Source of the DNA: Prado023 sp049688595
Lineage (GTDB): Bacteria > Actinomycetota > Actinomycetes > S36-B12 > CAIYMF01
Assembly (NCBI GenBank): GCA_049688595.1
Contig: JBAVLA010000214.1
Span: 1-17,611, forward strand
Direction: 5' to 3'
Length of the DNA stretch: 17,611 nt
Part shown: positions 7,701-14,504 of the stretch, one piece after another
Position numbering within the stretch: the first letter of the stretch is position 1
How the letters are laid out: every line of letters starts with the position of its first letter
The notes under the pieces: generated by a model
What the model was told of the DNA's origin: nothing
Databases searched by the model: none
The model's input: the letters and a program-made list of their open reading frames with translations, nothing else
Translations under genes and position numbers: made by a program

Positions 7701-8135
7701 TGCATCCACCGATATGCCCAACATCCGCAGCGCCTGTCCGCAGAACTCGTGGATCGTGGCCACCGTGGCAGTGTCGAAGCGGGAGAGCGCGGCGTCCAGA
7801 CGGTCGCAACGCTCAGCGAACTCGGCCCCCGCGCAGGTGCCGAGGTGCGCCACGAGCGCGTCCTCCGACGCGCCCGCCGCGGACTGGTCGGCCATCGCCG
7901 CCCGCACCTCGACGATGCGCTCCCGGATCCTGGTGCGCAGCTCCCGGGAAGCAGCCCGGCCGAACGTGACTGCCAGGACCTGGTCGACGGGCGCCACCCC
8001 CTCGGCCAGGATGCGGGTCACGAGCCCGGCGATCGCGTACGTCTTGCCCGTGCCAGCGGAGGCCTCCAGCACCACGGTCCCGCTCGGGAGGGGGCCGAGC
8101 AGGTCGAAGGGCTCGGGGGCAGTCGTCACGCCCAT
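4710..8135 (-). CDS. recB: RecBCD enzyme subunit RecB (3'-5' helicase and nuclease)
   Basis: RecB carries the 3'-to-5' superfamily 1A helicase and the only nuclease of RecBCD. The 1141-residue length fits the family. Helicase motifs are: Walker A 'EASAGTGKT' (24-32), 'VLAVTFGRAASRELRTRI', 'VLVDEFQDTD' (about 267-276), 'LIGDPKQAIYGFRGGD', 'TLGTNHRSD', 'TVQTLHVSKGLQFPIVYVPY' (about 615), and 'LRLLYVGLTRAAHQVV' (about 680). The C-terminal nuclease has its full set of metal ligands: His880 in 'GTLVHAV', Asp1012 in 'GEIDAVLR', and Asp1029 and Lys1031 in 'VVDYKTN' (E. coli His956, Asp1067, Asp1080, Lys1082). ATG 8135 is preceded by GGGAGAAG and follows the recC stop by five bases. The frame is open further upstream, but that part overlaps recC. 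The linker between helicase and nuclease holds three exact copies of a six-residue repeat (see 5652-5705). Confidence 0.97.
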   Translation of the reverse strand: MGVTTAPEPFDLLGPLPSGTVVLEASAGTGKTYAIAGLVTRILAEGVAPVDQVLAVTFGRAASRELRTRIRERIVEVRAAMADQSAAGASEDALVAHLGTCAGAEFAERCDRLDAALSRFDTATVATIHEFCGQALRMLGISVDASPSERLTEDLSTFVDQTIADVYASRYAAVGAQGRQISLKRAMKVGRDVAADPMADIELPVRAGTVPAAQQDFAVAVRAELARRQASCAVLSFDDLVGRVRQAVTGPSAEAAVTLLRDRYRVVLVDEFQDTDAAQWAILEAAFHGHTTLVLIGDPKQAIYGFRGGDVEAYLAAVRKASTVLTLGTNHRSDAGVVAGVAGLFGPTELGDSQIVVRPIGARHKEPRLRGAGPAVRLRVLAIPEADGKLTPHRVDPLRQRVAADVAADIVALISSGAEVAQDGRWRAVTPGDVAVLVRSAKGAAAVTEALQRARVPAILRGGVSVFTSRAAGDWLTVLRAIEQTGRPTLVREAAITPFFGLSGTDLVGGGEAVVDQVATALRQWSAVWQEVGLAAMLAKVMRDSPVVPGLLSSPNGERDLTDVRHLAESLQQAAREGSLGPGGLVRWLDGRITAAQRQGDAEVERRLASDARAVTVQTLHVSKGLQFPIVYVPYGWDRFVHDVEVARFHDSAGRRRRDARGEQAGSSWVESVRRQRAEESGEELRLLYVGLTRAAHQVVAHWAGCDGNTPASPLHRLLCARAAGETTPRAEYDATHPWQEAVPHLTGLTVEMVPDVAPVRVWSPPMRAESMLEIASFDRGLDTSWRRTSYSGLTAGLHGSEPSGWTVDEPDETGRPDETGRPDETGRRGEREPGWGESEEMGAARPHASTSPDPLAAARSLISPMADVVGGTRFGTLVHAVLQTTDTTAGDLQTEVTARVSAAMRTAPVDGVDADGLATALLPSLRTPLGPLAGGLCLADIPPTDRLAELGFEMPLSASTDPQRDPTIAELADLWRAVLPADDPTLGYPDRMESAGLGDRRLRGFLSGEIDAVLRVRPGGAARYLVVDYKTNRLGPPRSSREQLSAWHYRPAALPAAMIDAHYPLQALIYCAALHRYLRHRQPGYDPDRHLGGVLYLFVRGMCGPDTPTDPLGVPCGVFSWRPPTALVTGASDLFSRGVR
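5652..5705 (-). repeat. Three exact 18-bp tandem repeats inside recB
   Basis: Three identical 18-bp units encode PDETGR x 3 at RecB residues 811-828, in the linker between the helicase and nuclease domains. They are preceded by a partial unit ('DE') and followed by the charged 'RGERE'. Because the unit is a multiple of three, copy-number changes would alter only linker length. The exact identity, including third positions, suggests recent expansion by slippage. Confidence 0.9.
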
Positions 8136-8140
8136 GGGGT

Positions 8141-11100
8141 TCACTTCTCCCGACCGATCGCCAAGCCGCCCCACAGCAGGCCCGTGAGCTCCTCGAACCA
8201 CGACCCGCCCGGGGTATCGCGCCGAGGTGGGGGGATGGCGTGGAGCAGTCCGAAGCTGAAGTCCCGGCCCCAGACGCGGGCGTGGACCTCCTCGTGCGCC
8301 TCCCCGAACCTCCCCGACCACGTGGCGGCTGCCCTGGCCAGCCGCCGTTCGCCGGTGAGCCGACCGTTGGCCCATTCCCAACTGACCCCCAGTGGGAGCG
8401 GGAGTGGCCGGGCCAGTCCCTGCCGGTAGGCCTCGACCAGCTGGGCAACCCGCTCGGCGGCCTGCGCCGGCGTGTCGGACAGGGTCAGCCGCTCGGTGCC
8501 GGAGCCGTGCACGAGCCATCCATCTGGGCGCTGTCCGGTGGCTGCCGCCAGCACGAGGAGGCTCAGGTAGATGGGCAGCCGGTTCCTGGGCTTCGCCTTC
8601 GAGAACGTCACATCGACCAGCCCCACGTCATAGAGCCCCGACACGGCGCCGACGATGCGCGCCCCGCCCGGGACCCGGTGGTCGACCGGTGCGGACCGCA
8701 TGCTGCCGATCCGCTTGGCACAGGCCCAGGCGTGCACGCGCTCCGCAGCCCGGGCCTGCGTCCCGGCTGCTTGGACTCCGACAGCCCCGATCGGGGCATC
8801 GCCGGTGAGGAGCGCAGCCAGCTGGACCCGGGTCGGGTCCTCGCCTGCCTCCAGCCAGTTGAGGATCGTGTTGCCCAGCCCCCACTCCTGGAGGGAGTCG
8901 GCCTCCAGAGCCAGATCGTCCTTCGTCGAGGCGTCCCATGAGCCCGCCGACAGGCTGAGGCCGGTGCGCAGGAATCCGCGCACGGGGTGCTGCCAGAAGC
9001 GCACGAGGGCGTCCAGCTGCACTTCATCAAGCTCCGGTGGCTGCGCCGCAACATCTGCCAGGGTGGCGACTGGGACAGGTGGCTCGCGCAGCGCCAAGGC
9101 GCCCCGCCGAGCGGTCGGCTCGTGGCTGAACGGCCCGGGATGTCCAAGGCGGCCGGCGATGAAGTTCGCCTCATCAGTGGGCTGGAGCGGGTGGCGGATC
9201 ACCACGCGGTCCCGCACCCGCCCCCCATCAGGGACTTCCGCAGTGGCGTCAAGGGCATCAAGCAGCTCAGCCACGGGCACGGCGGGCGGACGAACCTCGT
9301 TCGTGCGCGGATCAGCCCCGGTGTAGGTGATCACCAGACGGTCGCGGGCCGCGAGCACGGCTTCCAGTAGGAGGTGGCGGTCCTCGCTGGAGGGGTCGCG
9401 CTCACCGACGAGCGGGGCGAGGGCGAGGACGTCGTCCCCCGAGGCCACGGTCTGTCGAGGGAAGGCTCCGTCGTCCAGCCCCAGCAGGGCGATGAACCGG
9501 TAGGGCACCGACCTCATCGGCATCAGGCCGGAGACCGTGACCCCGCCAGCGCGGAACCGGGAGCGGGGCCGGAGGGTCGACAGTCGCCGTGTGATCAACA
9601 GGCGCAGCTCAGGGGCAGCCAGATCGAGGGTGTCCGCGCTGGGCCCGGAGTCGTCAACGAGCCCGTTGAGCACCGCTCCGGCTGCGGTGGCGTCCCAGCG
9701 CTGCTCGACGGGTGGCTCTGCCACTTGACTGAGCCAGTCCTGGAGCAGGCGCACCCAATCGCGCAACGGCCGCGCGACCGTCAGCGCCTCCCACGCCTCG
9801 CACAGCACCCGGAACACAACGGCGAGCCCGCCGATGAGTTCCACGTCCCGGCTGCCGATCTCGTCCAGCGGCAGCACCCGGCCGATGGTGGGCAGGCCGT
9901 CGCCACCCATGGCCACGCCGAGCAGCATGCGGGCGACGGCAGCCGACCAGGTGTTGGCGCCGACCCCCTCGAGGCCCAGCGCCTGGCGATGCCGATCGTG
10001 CAGGCCCCACCGTGCGCCCGCCCGCCCAGCCATCTGGCGCAGCCTGGCCATGTCCTCGTCGTCGGCCCGGAGCCTGTTGGCCACCGCTGGGAGCGCGACG
10101 AAGTCGAGGAGCTCGTTCGCCGTCACGCGGCCCGCCAGCAGGCTGAGCATCGCCTCGAGCACCACGAGGACCGAGTTCGTCAGGCTCGGCGATCGGTCCG
10201 CGACCTGCACCCGCAGCCCGGCTGTGAGCTGGTCCACGGGCTGCTCGGTCGTGCCCAGCACGGCCTCGACCAACGGCGCGAACCCAGCAAGGTCCGGACA
10301 CATCACCAGGATGTCGCGAGGCTCAAGAGTCGGGTCGCCGGCGAGCGCGTGGAGGATCTCCTCGCGCAGCACCTCGACCTGGCGGTAGCCGCCGTGGCAG
10401 GCATGCACACGGACGGACCGGTCGGTCCCGCTGAGTGCGCGCCGACCCGCGCCGGGCGGGGAGTCCGCAGTGAGGTCAGCCTGCAGCCAGCCCAGGAGAT
10501 GGTCCCCCCACGTGGCGCCTTCGTGCTCGACGGGCGCCGCCGGGGCGATCCGCGCCAAGCGGGCCTGCATCTCGGCCGAATCCCGGCCGAGGGAGCGCAT
10601 GAGCGGGTGTCGCACTGCCCGGCGGAGCTTCGCCTCGAACTCGTCGCGGCGCACCGTGTAGGGATGCGAGTGGGCGAGCGCCACCCAGCGGGCCCCAGAC
10701 GGGTCCGGAAGGTAGATGACGACCTCGCGCGCCTCGGCCAGCGCGGCGAAGCACAGCAACTGGTCGGCGGGCATCCGGGTCGGCCCGAACAGCGAGAGCC
10801 GCTCCGGCAGGTCCAGGGCCACCGCCCCGGACCGGATCTGATCGACCGCACCCGCCAGGCGTTCGGCCCGGTCGGGCACCCCGACAGCCCCACGAACCGA
10901 CCTCCAGAGCTCGTACTGCCAGCGCAGCCGTTCGGGCAGTGCGACTCCACGGCCGTCCTGGGCCAGACCGGTCGACCAGGCCAACGAAAGGCTCGGCCGC
11001 TGCGAGGCGTACAACGCGAACAGCTCCGACAACTCGATGCCCAGGGCCAGCCGATGGTCCGCCCGCGGCCTGTCGGTCGTGTCCCGCAGGTGGTGGCGGA

Positions 11101-11503
11101 TGGGACCAGCCCACGGCTCGTCGAGTGAGGTGTCGATGGCGGCCAGGACGTGCCAGACGAGGCGGCCCGGACTCCAGGGATCCGCTGCGGGCGCCAGACC
11201 GGATCCAGCTGCGAGGAGCTTCCCGACGAGTTCGGCCGGGGACGGGAAATGGACGTTCGCGCACACGCCGTCCAACGCGGGCGCCGCCTCGAACCCGTTC
11301 CCTGGCCCCACGACTTGGCCCTCGCGTGGGCACGATGCCCCGAGCACCTCAGCCAGACGCTGGACTATGAACCGCTCTATCCCCGGTGTCGGCACAGCGA
11401 CGACCTCGGGCGTGAACGGGTCCGACGGCGCAACGGCAAGGCGACGGGCCAGCGCGTCCACCAGCAATCCAGTGTTCGGTGCGGTCCGGATCGACCAGGC
11501 CAT
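8141..11503 (-). CDS. recC: RecBCD enzyme subunit RecC (Chi-scanning subunit)
   Basis: RecC is the scaffold of RecBCD. It splits the duplex, channels both strands, and in E. coli recognises Chi with an inactive helicase-like domain. The 1120-residue length matches the family. Recognisable segments are the N-terminal 'VVAVPTPGIERFIVQRLAEV' (family form VQSPGMxRWL), 'VHACHGGYRQVEVLREEI' followed by 'LEPRDILVMCPDLAGFAPLV' (about residues 360-410), and 'PYRFIALLGLDDGAFPRQ' (about 665). A working Walker A is not evident, as expected for this degenerate motor. A C-terminal region like the RecB nuclease fold runs from about residue 830. ATG 11503 is clearly marked by GAGGGGAGG ending four bases upstream. 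It is the first gene of the recC-recB-recD operon, the order usual in actinobacteria. The Chi sequence it might read cannot be told from here. Confidence 0.96.
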   Translation of the reverse strand: MAWSIRTAPNTGLLVDALARRLAVAPSDPFTPEVVAVPTPGIERFIVQRLAEVLGASCPREGQVVGPGNGFEAAPALDGVCANVHFPSPAELVGKLLAAGSGLAPAADPWSPGRLVWHVLAAIDTSLDEPWAGPIRHHLRDTTDRPRADHRLALGIELSELFALYASQRPSLSLAWSTGLAQDGRGVALPERLRWQYELWRSVRGAVGVPDRAERLAGAVDQIRSGAVALDLPERLSLFGPTRMPADQLLCFAALAEAREVVIYLPDPSGARWVALAHSHPYTVRRDEFEAKLRRAVRHPLMRSLGRDSAEMQARLARIAPAAPVEHEGATWGDHLLGWLQADLTADSPPGAGRRALSGTDRSVRVHACHGGYRQVEVLREEILHALAGDPTLEPRDILVMCPDLAGFAPLVEAVLGTTEQPVDQLTAGLRVQVADRSPSLTNSVLVVLEAMLSLLAGRVTANELLDFVALPAVANRLRADDEDMARLRQMAGRAGARWGLHDRHRQALGLEGVGANTWSAAVARMLLGVAMGGDGLPTIGRVLPLDEIGSRDVELIGGLAVVFRVLCEAWEALTVARPLRDWVRLLQDWLSQVAEPPVEQRWDATAAGAVLNGLVDDSGPSADTLDLAAPELRLLITRRLSTLRPRSRFRAGGVTVSGLMPMRSVPYRFIALLGLDDGAFPRQTVASGDDVLALAPLVGERDPSSEDRHLLLEAVLAARDRLVITYTGADPRTNEVRPPAVPVAELLDALDATAEVPDGGRVRDRVVIRHPLQPTDEANFIAGRLGHPGPFSHEPTARRGALALREPPVPVATLADVAAQPPELDEVQLDALVRFWQHPVRGFLRTGLSLSAGSWDASTKDDLALEADSLQEWGLGNTILNWLEAGEDPTRVQLAALLTGDAPIGAVGVQAAGTQARAAERVHAWACAKRIGSMRSAPVDHRVPGGARIVGAVSGLYDVGLVDVTFSKAKPRNRLPIYLSLLVLAAATGQRPDGWLVHGSGTERLTLSDTPAQAAERVAQLVEAYRQGLARPLPLPLGVSWEWANGRLTGERRLARAAATWSGRFGEAHEEVHARVWGRDFSFGLLHAIPPPRRDTPGGSWFEELTGLLWGGLAIGREK

Positions 11504-11527
11504 GACGCCTCCCCTCGGCTGGGCGCA

Positions 11528-11533
11528 ACACTA
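11528..11533 (-). promoter_or_regulatory. Possible -10 element for recCBD
   Basis: On the minus strand this reads TAGTGT (TANNNT), 24 bases before the recC start codon in the 73-bp gap after the dehydrogenase-like gene. No good -35 box is seen and no LexA-type palindrome (GAAC-N4-GTTC) is present, so DNA-damage control is not indicated. Readthrough from upstream genes is also possible. Confidence 0.25.
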
Positions 11534-11576
11534 GCCACGCCGTCGGACATCGCCGGAGCAGCGACGGACCCCGACG

Positions 11577-12230
11577 TCAGTAGGCCACATGGACCTGATG
11601 GCCGATGTGCTCCCCGCGCTCAACCTCGGTGAGGGCGAAGTGGGCGATCTCACCAGTGCGGATCCCAGGCTGGGGCGGCCTGGGCACGCCGTCCAGCACG
11701 AAGTCGTCTCGGACCCGGTAATGCCCGGTCGGCCCGCCCGGCTCGACGACGCTCGCCGGACAGATGACCGTCCAAGCCAAGCCGCTCTCCTGGTAGGTGC
11801 GAAGTGCCCGCAGGTGAGCACCGGAGACCTGCAGCGCATACGGCGGGAACCCCGGCGTGTCGCGCAGCATCAGGCCGGGCTGGACCCAGAGCGTGCCATT
11901 GCTGCCAAGGGCCACGATGCGCTGGACGCCAGCTGCCCGCATGCCATCGACGATGTGGCCGGGACACTCCGTGAGCACGTCGAGGAACGCGTCGGAGGTG
12001 CCCAGGCCGCCAGGACCCATCGCGTTGACGACCGCGTCCTGGTTGACGACCGCCCGGGCCACATCGGCTTCCCGCCGGGCATCGCCCATCATCACCTTGA
12101 CTCCGTGACCAGCCTTCGGCAGCCTGGCCGGGTCGCGGACGAGCGCGGTCACCCGGTGGCCGCGCGCCAGGGCTTGGGCCAGGATGTCCCGCCCGATCTG
12201 ACCTGTGGCACCGAACAGGACGAGCCTCAC
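11577..12230 (-). CDS. NAD(P)-binding Rossmann protein, atypical SDR / NmrA-like
   Basis: This 217-residue protein belongs to the atypical short-chain dehydrogenase group that includes NmrA-like sensors and flavin/biliverdin reductase-like enzymes. It opens directly with the dinucleotide-binding motif 'LVLFGATGQIGRDILAQAL' (GATGxIG, residues 6-12) and 'GHRVTALVRDPARL', whose Arg suggests NADP. Then come 'VVNAMGPGG', 'VQRIVALGSNG', 'SGLAWTVICPASV' and a C-terminal 'TGEIAHFALTEVE', all common in this group. There is no clear YxxxK catalytic pair, also typical of atypical members, so the reaction and substrate are unknown and a sensor role is possible. The start is GTG 12230, which places the Rossmann motif at the N-terminus and has AAGGGGA close upstream. 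It lies between the lipoprotein genes and recC on the same strand, with a short leader of its own. Confidence 0.88.
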   Translation of the reverse strand: MRLVLFGATGQIGRDILAQALARGHRVTALVRDPARLPKAGHGVKVMMGDARREADVARAVVNQDAVVNAMGPGGLGTSDAFLDVLTECPGHIVDGMRAAGVQRIVALGSNGTLWVQPGLMLRDTPGFPPYALQVSGAHLRALRTYQESGLAWTVICPASVVEPGGPTGHYRVRDDFVLDGVPRPPQPGIRTGEIAHFALTEVERGEHIGHQVHVAY

Positions 12231-12234
12231 GGGT

Positions 12235-12242
12235 TCCCCTTC
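12235..12242 (-). promoter_or_regulatory. Ribosome binding site deciding a GTG start
   Basis: On the minus strand this reads GAAGGGGA, four bases before GTG 12230. It supports that start over the open frame further upstream, which extends 24 codons without a conserved motif. Confidence 0.6.
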
Positions 12243-12265
12243 ACGTGATCCGATCGCACCGGATC
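12241..12265 (-). promoter_or_regulatory. Overlapping palindromes in the leader of the Rossmann-protein gene
   Basis: Two symmetric elements sit between the candidate -10 box and the ribosome site: the perfect 8-bp palindrome TCACGTGA (12241-12248), and a GATCCG / CGGATC inverted repeat with a 7-nt spacer (12247-12252 and 12260-12265). Their place is where a repressor operator would be expected. No regulator gene adjoins them, so this is only a candidate site. Confidence 0.3.
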
Positions 12266-12266
12266 C

Positions 12267-12272
12267 ACCGTA
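12267..12272 (-). promoter_or_regulatory. Possible -10 element for the Rossmann-protein gene
   Basis: On the minus strand this reads TACGGT (TANNNT), 36 bases before the GTG start in the 160-bp gap after the second lipoprotein gene. A good -35 box is not visible. Together with the palindromes just downstream it suggests that the gene has its own promoter. Confidence 0.27.
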
Positions 12273-12390
12273 GCCCGCTCGCAGGGGTCGCCGCGGGGCC
12301 ACGCGTGCCGGCGCCAGCGCGAAGGGTCTGCGCCCGTGCGCGCCAAGTCCTGGTCCGCTCCCAGCGGGTGCCGGCCCGCACCATGCGCAG

Positions 12391-14487
12391 TCACCGCCGC
12401 GGAGCCGATCCCGGAAGGCGTGTGATCTGCTCTCCGCGGATCCACACCGAACCGTCGGGTGCGATGTCGAAGTCGTCGTACCAGGCCTCGAACGTGATCG
12501 CGCCGACCAGGCCGTCGGGGTCGTAGCAGCGGATGGGCCCGGCGACCGGCCGGCCGGCGCAGACTACGGACTCCGGGGCTGCGGCGAGGCTGTGCGCGGA
12601 CTCCTCGGGGAAGAGCGCCCATTCCCCATCCGCGTAGCGGCCCAGCGCGGTGCCACCTGTGTCCTGATCGCGCAGGAGCGCCGCCCAGAGGCTCCCGTCG
12701 GTTGCGGTCACGAGCTCCTCCACCTCGTCGACGCCCTTCGGCAGCGCCACGATCGACCACTTCCCATCCCAGCGGGCAAGCGACGGCTCATCGGCGGTCG
12801 GGGGCGAGCTGACCCACACGCTCCCATCAGCGCCCCCAGCCCGCGGCACCGCGAAGGAATAGCCGGGTGGCCGGCCGATCGGGGCTCGGGACCCATCCGT
12901 GCCGACCCCCACGATGGTGCCGTCGGGGATGTTGGTCCAGACCGAGCCCTCCGGGCCAGCCACGACCCGGGGATCGTTCCAGCTGATGCCGTCATCCGGG
13001 CCCTCGATTACGTCCGGGGCGACCGCCCTCCAGTCCTGTCCGACGTACCGGACCAGCCCCTGGCTGGTCAGCGCCCACAGGGCCCCGTCGGTTGCCAGTG
13101 CTGCGGGGCGGCCACGCCGGAAGACGGCGGGACCGACGGCTGACCAGGCCCCGTCCTGGTAGCGGGCCCATCCCAGCGGTGGACCAGTCCACTCGCCGTC
13201 TAGCGACTGCGGCTGCTCGATCGTCTCCCCCGGCCGGAACGCGAGGGTCCAAGCCTCATGCTCAGATGCAGCCACGGGGTTGCCTGATCCCTCGGTCGAC
13301 CAGATGGGGTCGCTCCAGAGCTGGGCGAACCGGTCTCCGTCCAGCCGCAGGAGGTTGGCGCGGTTCCGCGCGAGTACGCGGTCCCCGGCGACGGCGACGA
13401 CCGGGGGGTCGCTCGACGAGACTGGCACGCCCTCGTCAGAACCGAACGTGCGCGAGGTCCCGTCGGACCGGTACTCGGCGGCTGCAGTCGCCCCGGAGAC
13501 CCAGACCGAACCGGCCGACGTCGCCGCCAGGCCCTGCCCCTGCCCCCGGACGGCAGTTGGCTGACCCACGTCTGGAACCACGTCCGCGCTGATCGAACGC
13601 CACTTGGCACCGTCGAACCTGGCCAGGCCCACCGGCTGCGTCGGTTCGGAGCCGCGCTCCTCACCACGTGGATGGCCCAGAACCCAGACACCGCCAGTCG
13701 GGTCCGCCGCCACGTACCCACCCGCGGACACCGACTTGGGCGGGTCGGGTCGGCTCCACTTCGTGCCGTCCCAGCGCCGCAGGCCCACCTTCACACCGTC
13801 GGGCGGGTCGGCCACCGCACCCGCCCACACGCCACCATCGGTGTCGATCGCCAGGTCGCCGCCGACTCCCGAACCATGGTCGGCCATTACCGACCATTCC
13901 CCGCCGGACCATCGCAGGATCCGCGACTCGGAGGACTCGTCCTCAGCATCGACGTGCCGGACGCTCAACCACAGGTCGGATCCGTGCTCAGCGCCGGACA
14001 CCAGGTAGGTCTCGATGCGATAGTCATCCCCGTCAGGGTCCTGGTCACCACCGTCCGGCTGTACCATCCCCTCGGGGATGGCCAGGTCAGCCGTGAACCC
14101 GGTCCCGTCGAACAGGCGGGCGCGGTCCTTGGTGACCATCCAGACCCCGGATCCCGCGGAGGGCACGAACATGGGGCCCTGTGCGAACGCCCAGTCGTCC
14201 GCGGCGTCCCAGGTGGTCGAGTCGCCTGACGCCGGATCCACACGAGTCACCGCCCAGGGTCCGGGGAGCCAGGCCGATCCGGCACCGTCGGCGACCAGCG
14301 CGCTGACGCTGGACTCCTCCTCCGTGGCTGGAGCACCCGCCAGGACCAGTCCCGTCCCCGCCAGGGCAGCCGTGGGGGCTCCTGCCCACGACGTCGGCGT
14401 GGGCTGGGCGCTACCATCCTGGCCGGAACAGCCGGACATGGCCAGGCAGAGCGCCACCACCGCCGGGGCGGCTGTGCGGATTCGCAT
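12391..14487 (-). CDS. Predicted lipoprotein with ~14 propeller-like repeats (second paralog)
   Basis: Function unknown. ATG 14487 gives a lipoprotein signal peptide: 'MRIR' charged end, hydrophobic core, and lipobox 'MSGC' with the acylated Cys20. The mature 679 residues should sit on the outer face of the membrane. After a short Ser/Gly/Pro linker comes 'PTSWAGAP', shared with the neighbouring paralog. The rest is about 14 degenerate units built on 'DGSVW...RxDGxxW' (for example 'DTDGGVWAG', 'RRWDGTKW', 'TDGALWAL', 'ADGSVWVSS', 'PDGSVWIRG'). This resembles two-component-regulator-type or kelch-like beta-propeller blades; 14 units would fit two seven-bladed propellers. The 13th unit has Cys643 and Cys654 where others have Trp, a likely disulfide. 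An acidic Asp/Glu insert follows unit 2. It lies 17 bases after its paralog, with its own AGGT ribosome site, so they form one operon. The coding call is strong; the fold is inferred. Confidence 0.88.
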   Translation of the reverse strand: MRIRTAAPAVVALCLAMSGCSGQDGSAQPTPTSWAGAPTAALAGTGLVLAGAPATEEESSVSALVADGAGSAWLPGPWAVTRVDPASGDSTTWDAADDWAFAQGPMFVPSAGSGVWMVTKDRARLFDGTGFTADLAIPEGMVQPDGGDQDPDGDDYRIETYLVSGAEHGSDLWLSVRHVDAEDESSESRILRWSGGEWSVMADHGSGVGGDLAIDTDGGVWAGAVADPPDGVKVGLRRWDGTKWSRPDPPKSVSAGGYVAADPTGGVWVLGHPRGEERGSEPTQPVGLARFDGAKWRSISADVVPDVGQPTAVRGQGQGLAATSAGSVWVSGATAAAEYRSDGTSRTFGSDEGVPVSSSDPPVVAVAGDRVLARNRANLLRLDGDRFAQLWSDPIWSTEGSGNPVAASEHEAWTLAFRPGETIEQPQSLDGEWTGPPLGWARYQDGAWSAVGPAVFRRGRPAALATDGALWALTSQGLVRYVGQDWRAVAPDVIEGPDDGISWNDPRVVAGPEGSVWTNIPDGTIVGVGTDGSRAPIGRPPGYSFAVPRAGGADGSVWVSSPPTADEPSLARWDGKWSIVALPKGVDEVEELVTATDGSLWAALLRDQDTGGTALGRYADGEWALFPEESAHSLAAAPESVVCAGRPVAGPIRCYDPDGLVGAITFEAWYDDFDIAPDGSVWIRGEQITRLPGSAPRR
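13876..13897 (-). repeat. Perfect 8-bp inverted repeat within the second lipoprotein gene
   Basis: ATGGTCGG (13876-13883) and CCGACCAT (13890-13897) pair exactly around a 6-nt loop. The site encodes the 'WSVMADHGSG' stretch. The paralog encodes nearly the same residues but lacks the full symmetry, so this may be an accident of coding. Confidence 0.4.
14189..14214 (-). repeat. 26-bp block identical in both lipoprotein genes (copy 2)
   Basis: This block is base-for-base identical to 16210-16235 in the paralog. It encodes most of 'TWDAADDWAF', the most conserved protein segment between the two, just after the first propeller-like unit. Most other aligned stretches differ clearly at the DNA level. 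Confidence 0.85.
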
Positions 14488-14504
14488 GGAGCACCTACCC
14501 TTCC

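Noticed and set aside
6144..8429. Long open frame of 761 codons on the plus strand opposite recB
   Set aside because: It is a by-product of GC-rich third positions. The minus frame carries every RecB helicase motif, while this one shows no recognisable motif. The same holds for long antisense frames at 9374-11128 (opposite recC), 14745-16274 (opposite the first lipoprotein gene), 3337-4701 (opposite recD), and 354-1415 and 1497-2963 (opposite the cob genes).
2857..11503. recCBD as part of a new defence island
   Set aside because: All three subunits are ordinary and complete, and the neighbours (Rossmann protein, lipoproteins, HAD phosphatase, cob genes) include no nuclease, methylase, toxin or phage gene.
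11504..11576. SOS (LexA) box upstream of recC
   Set aside because: I looked for GAAC-N4-GTTC-like symmetry and found none in the gap.
12367..12382. Hairpin GGTGC/GCACC after the second lipoprotein gene as a terminator
   Set aside because: It has only 5 bp, competes with another 5-bp pairing (GCGGG/CCCGC) in the same bases, and lacks a U-run; this is expected by chance at this GC content.
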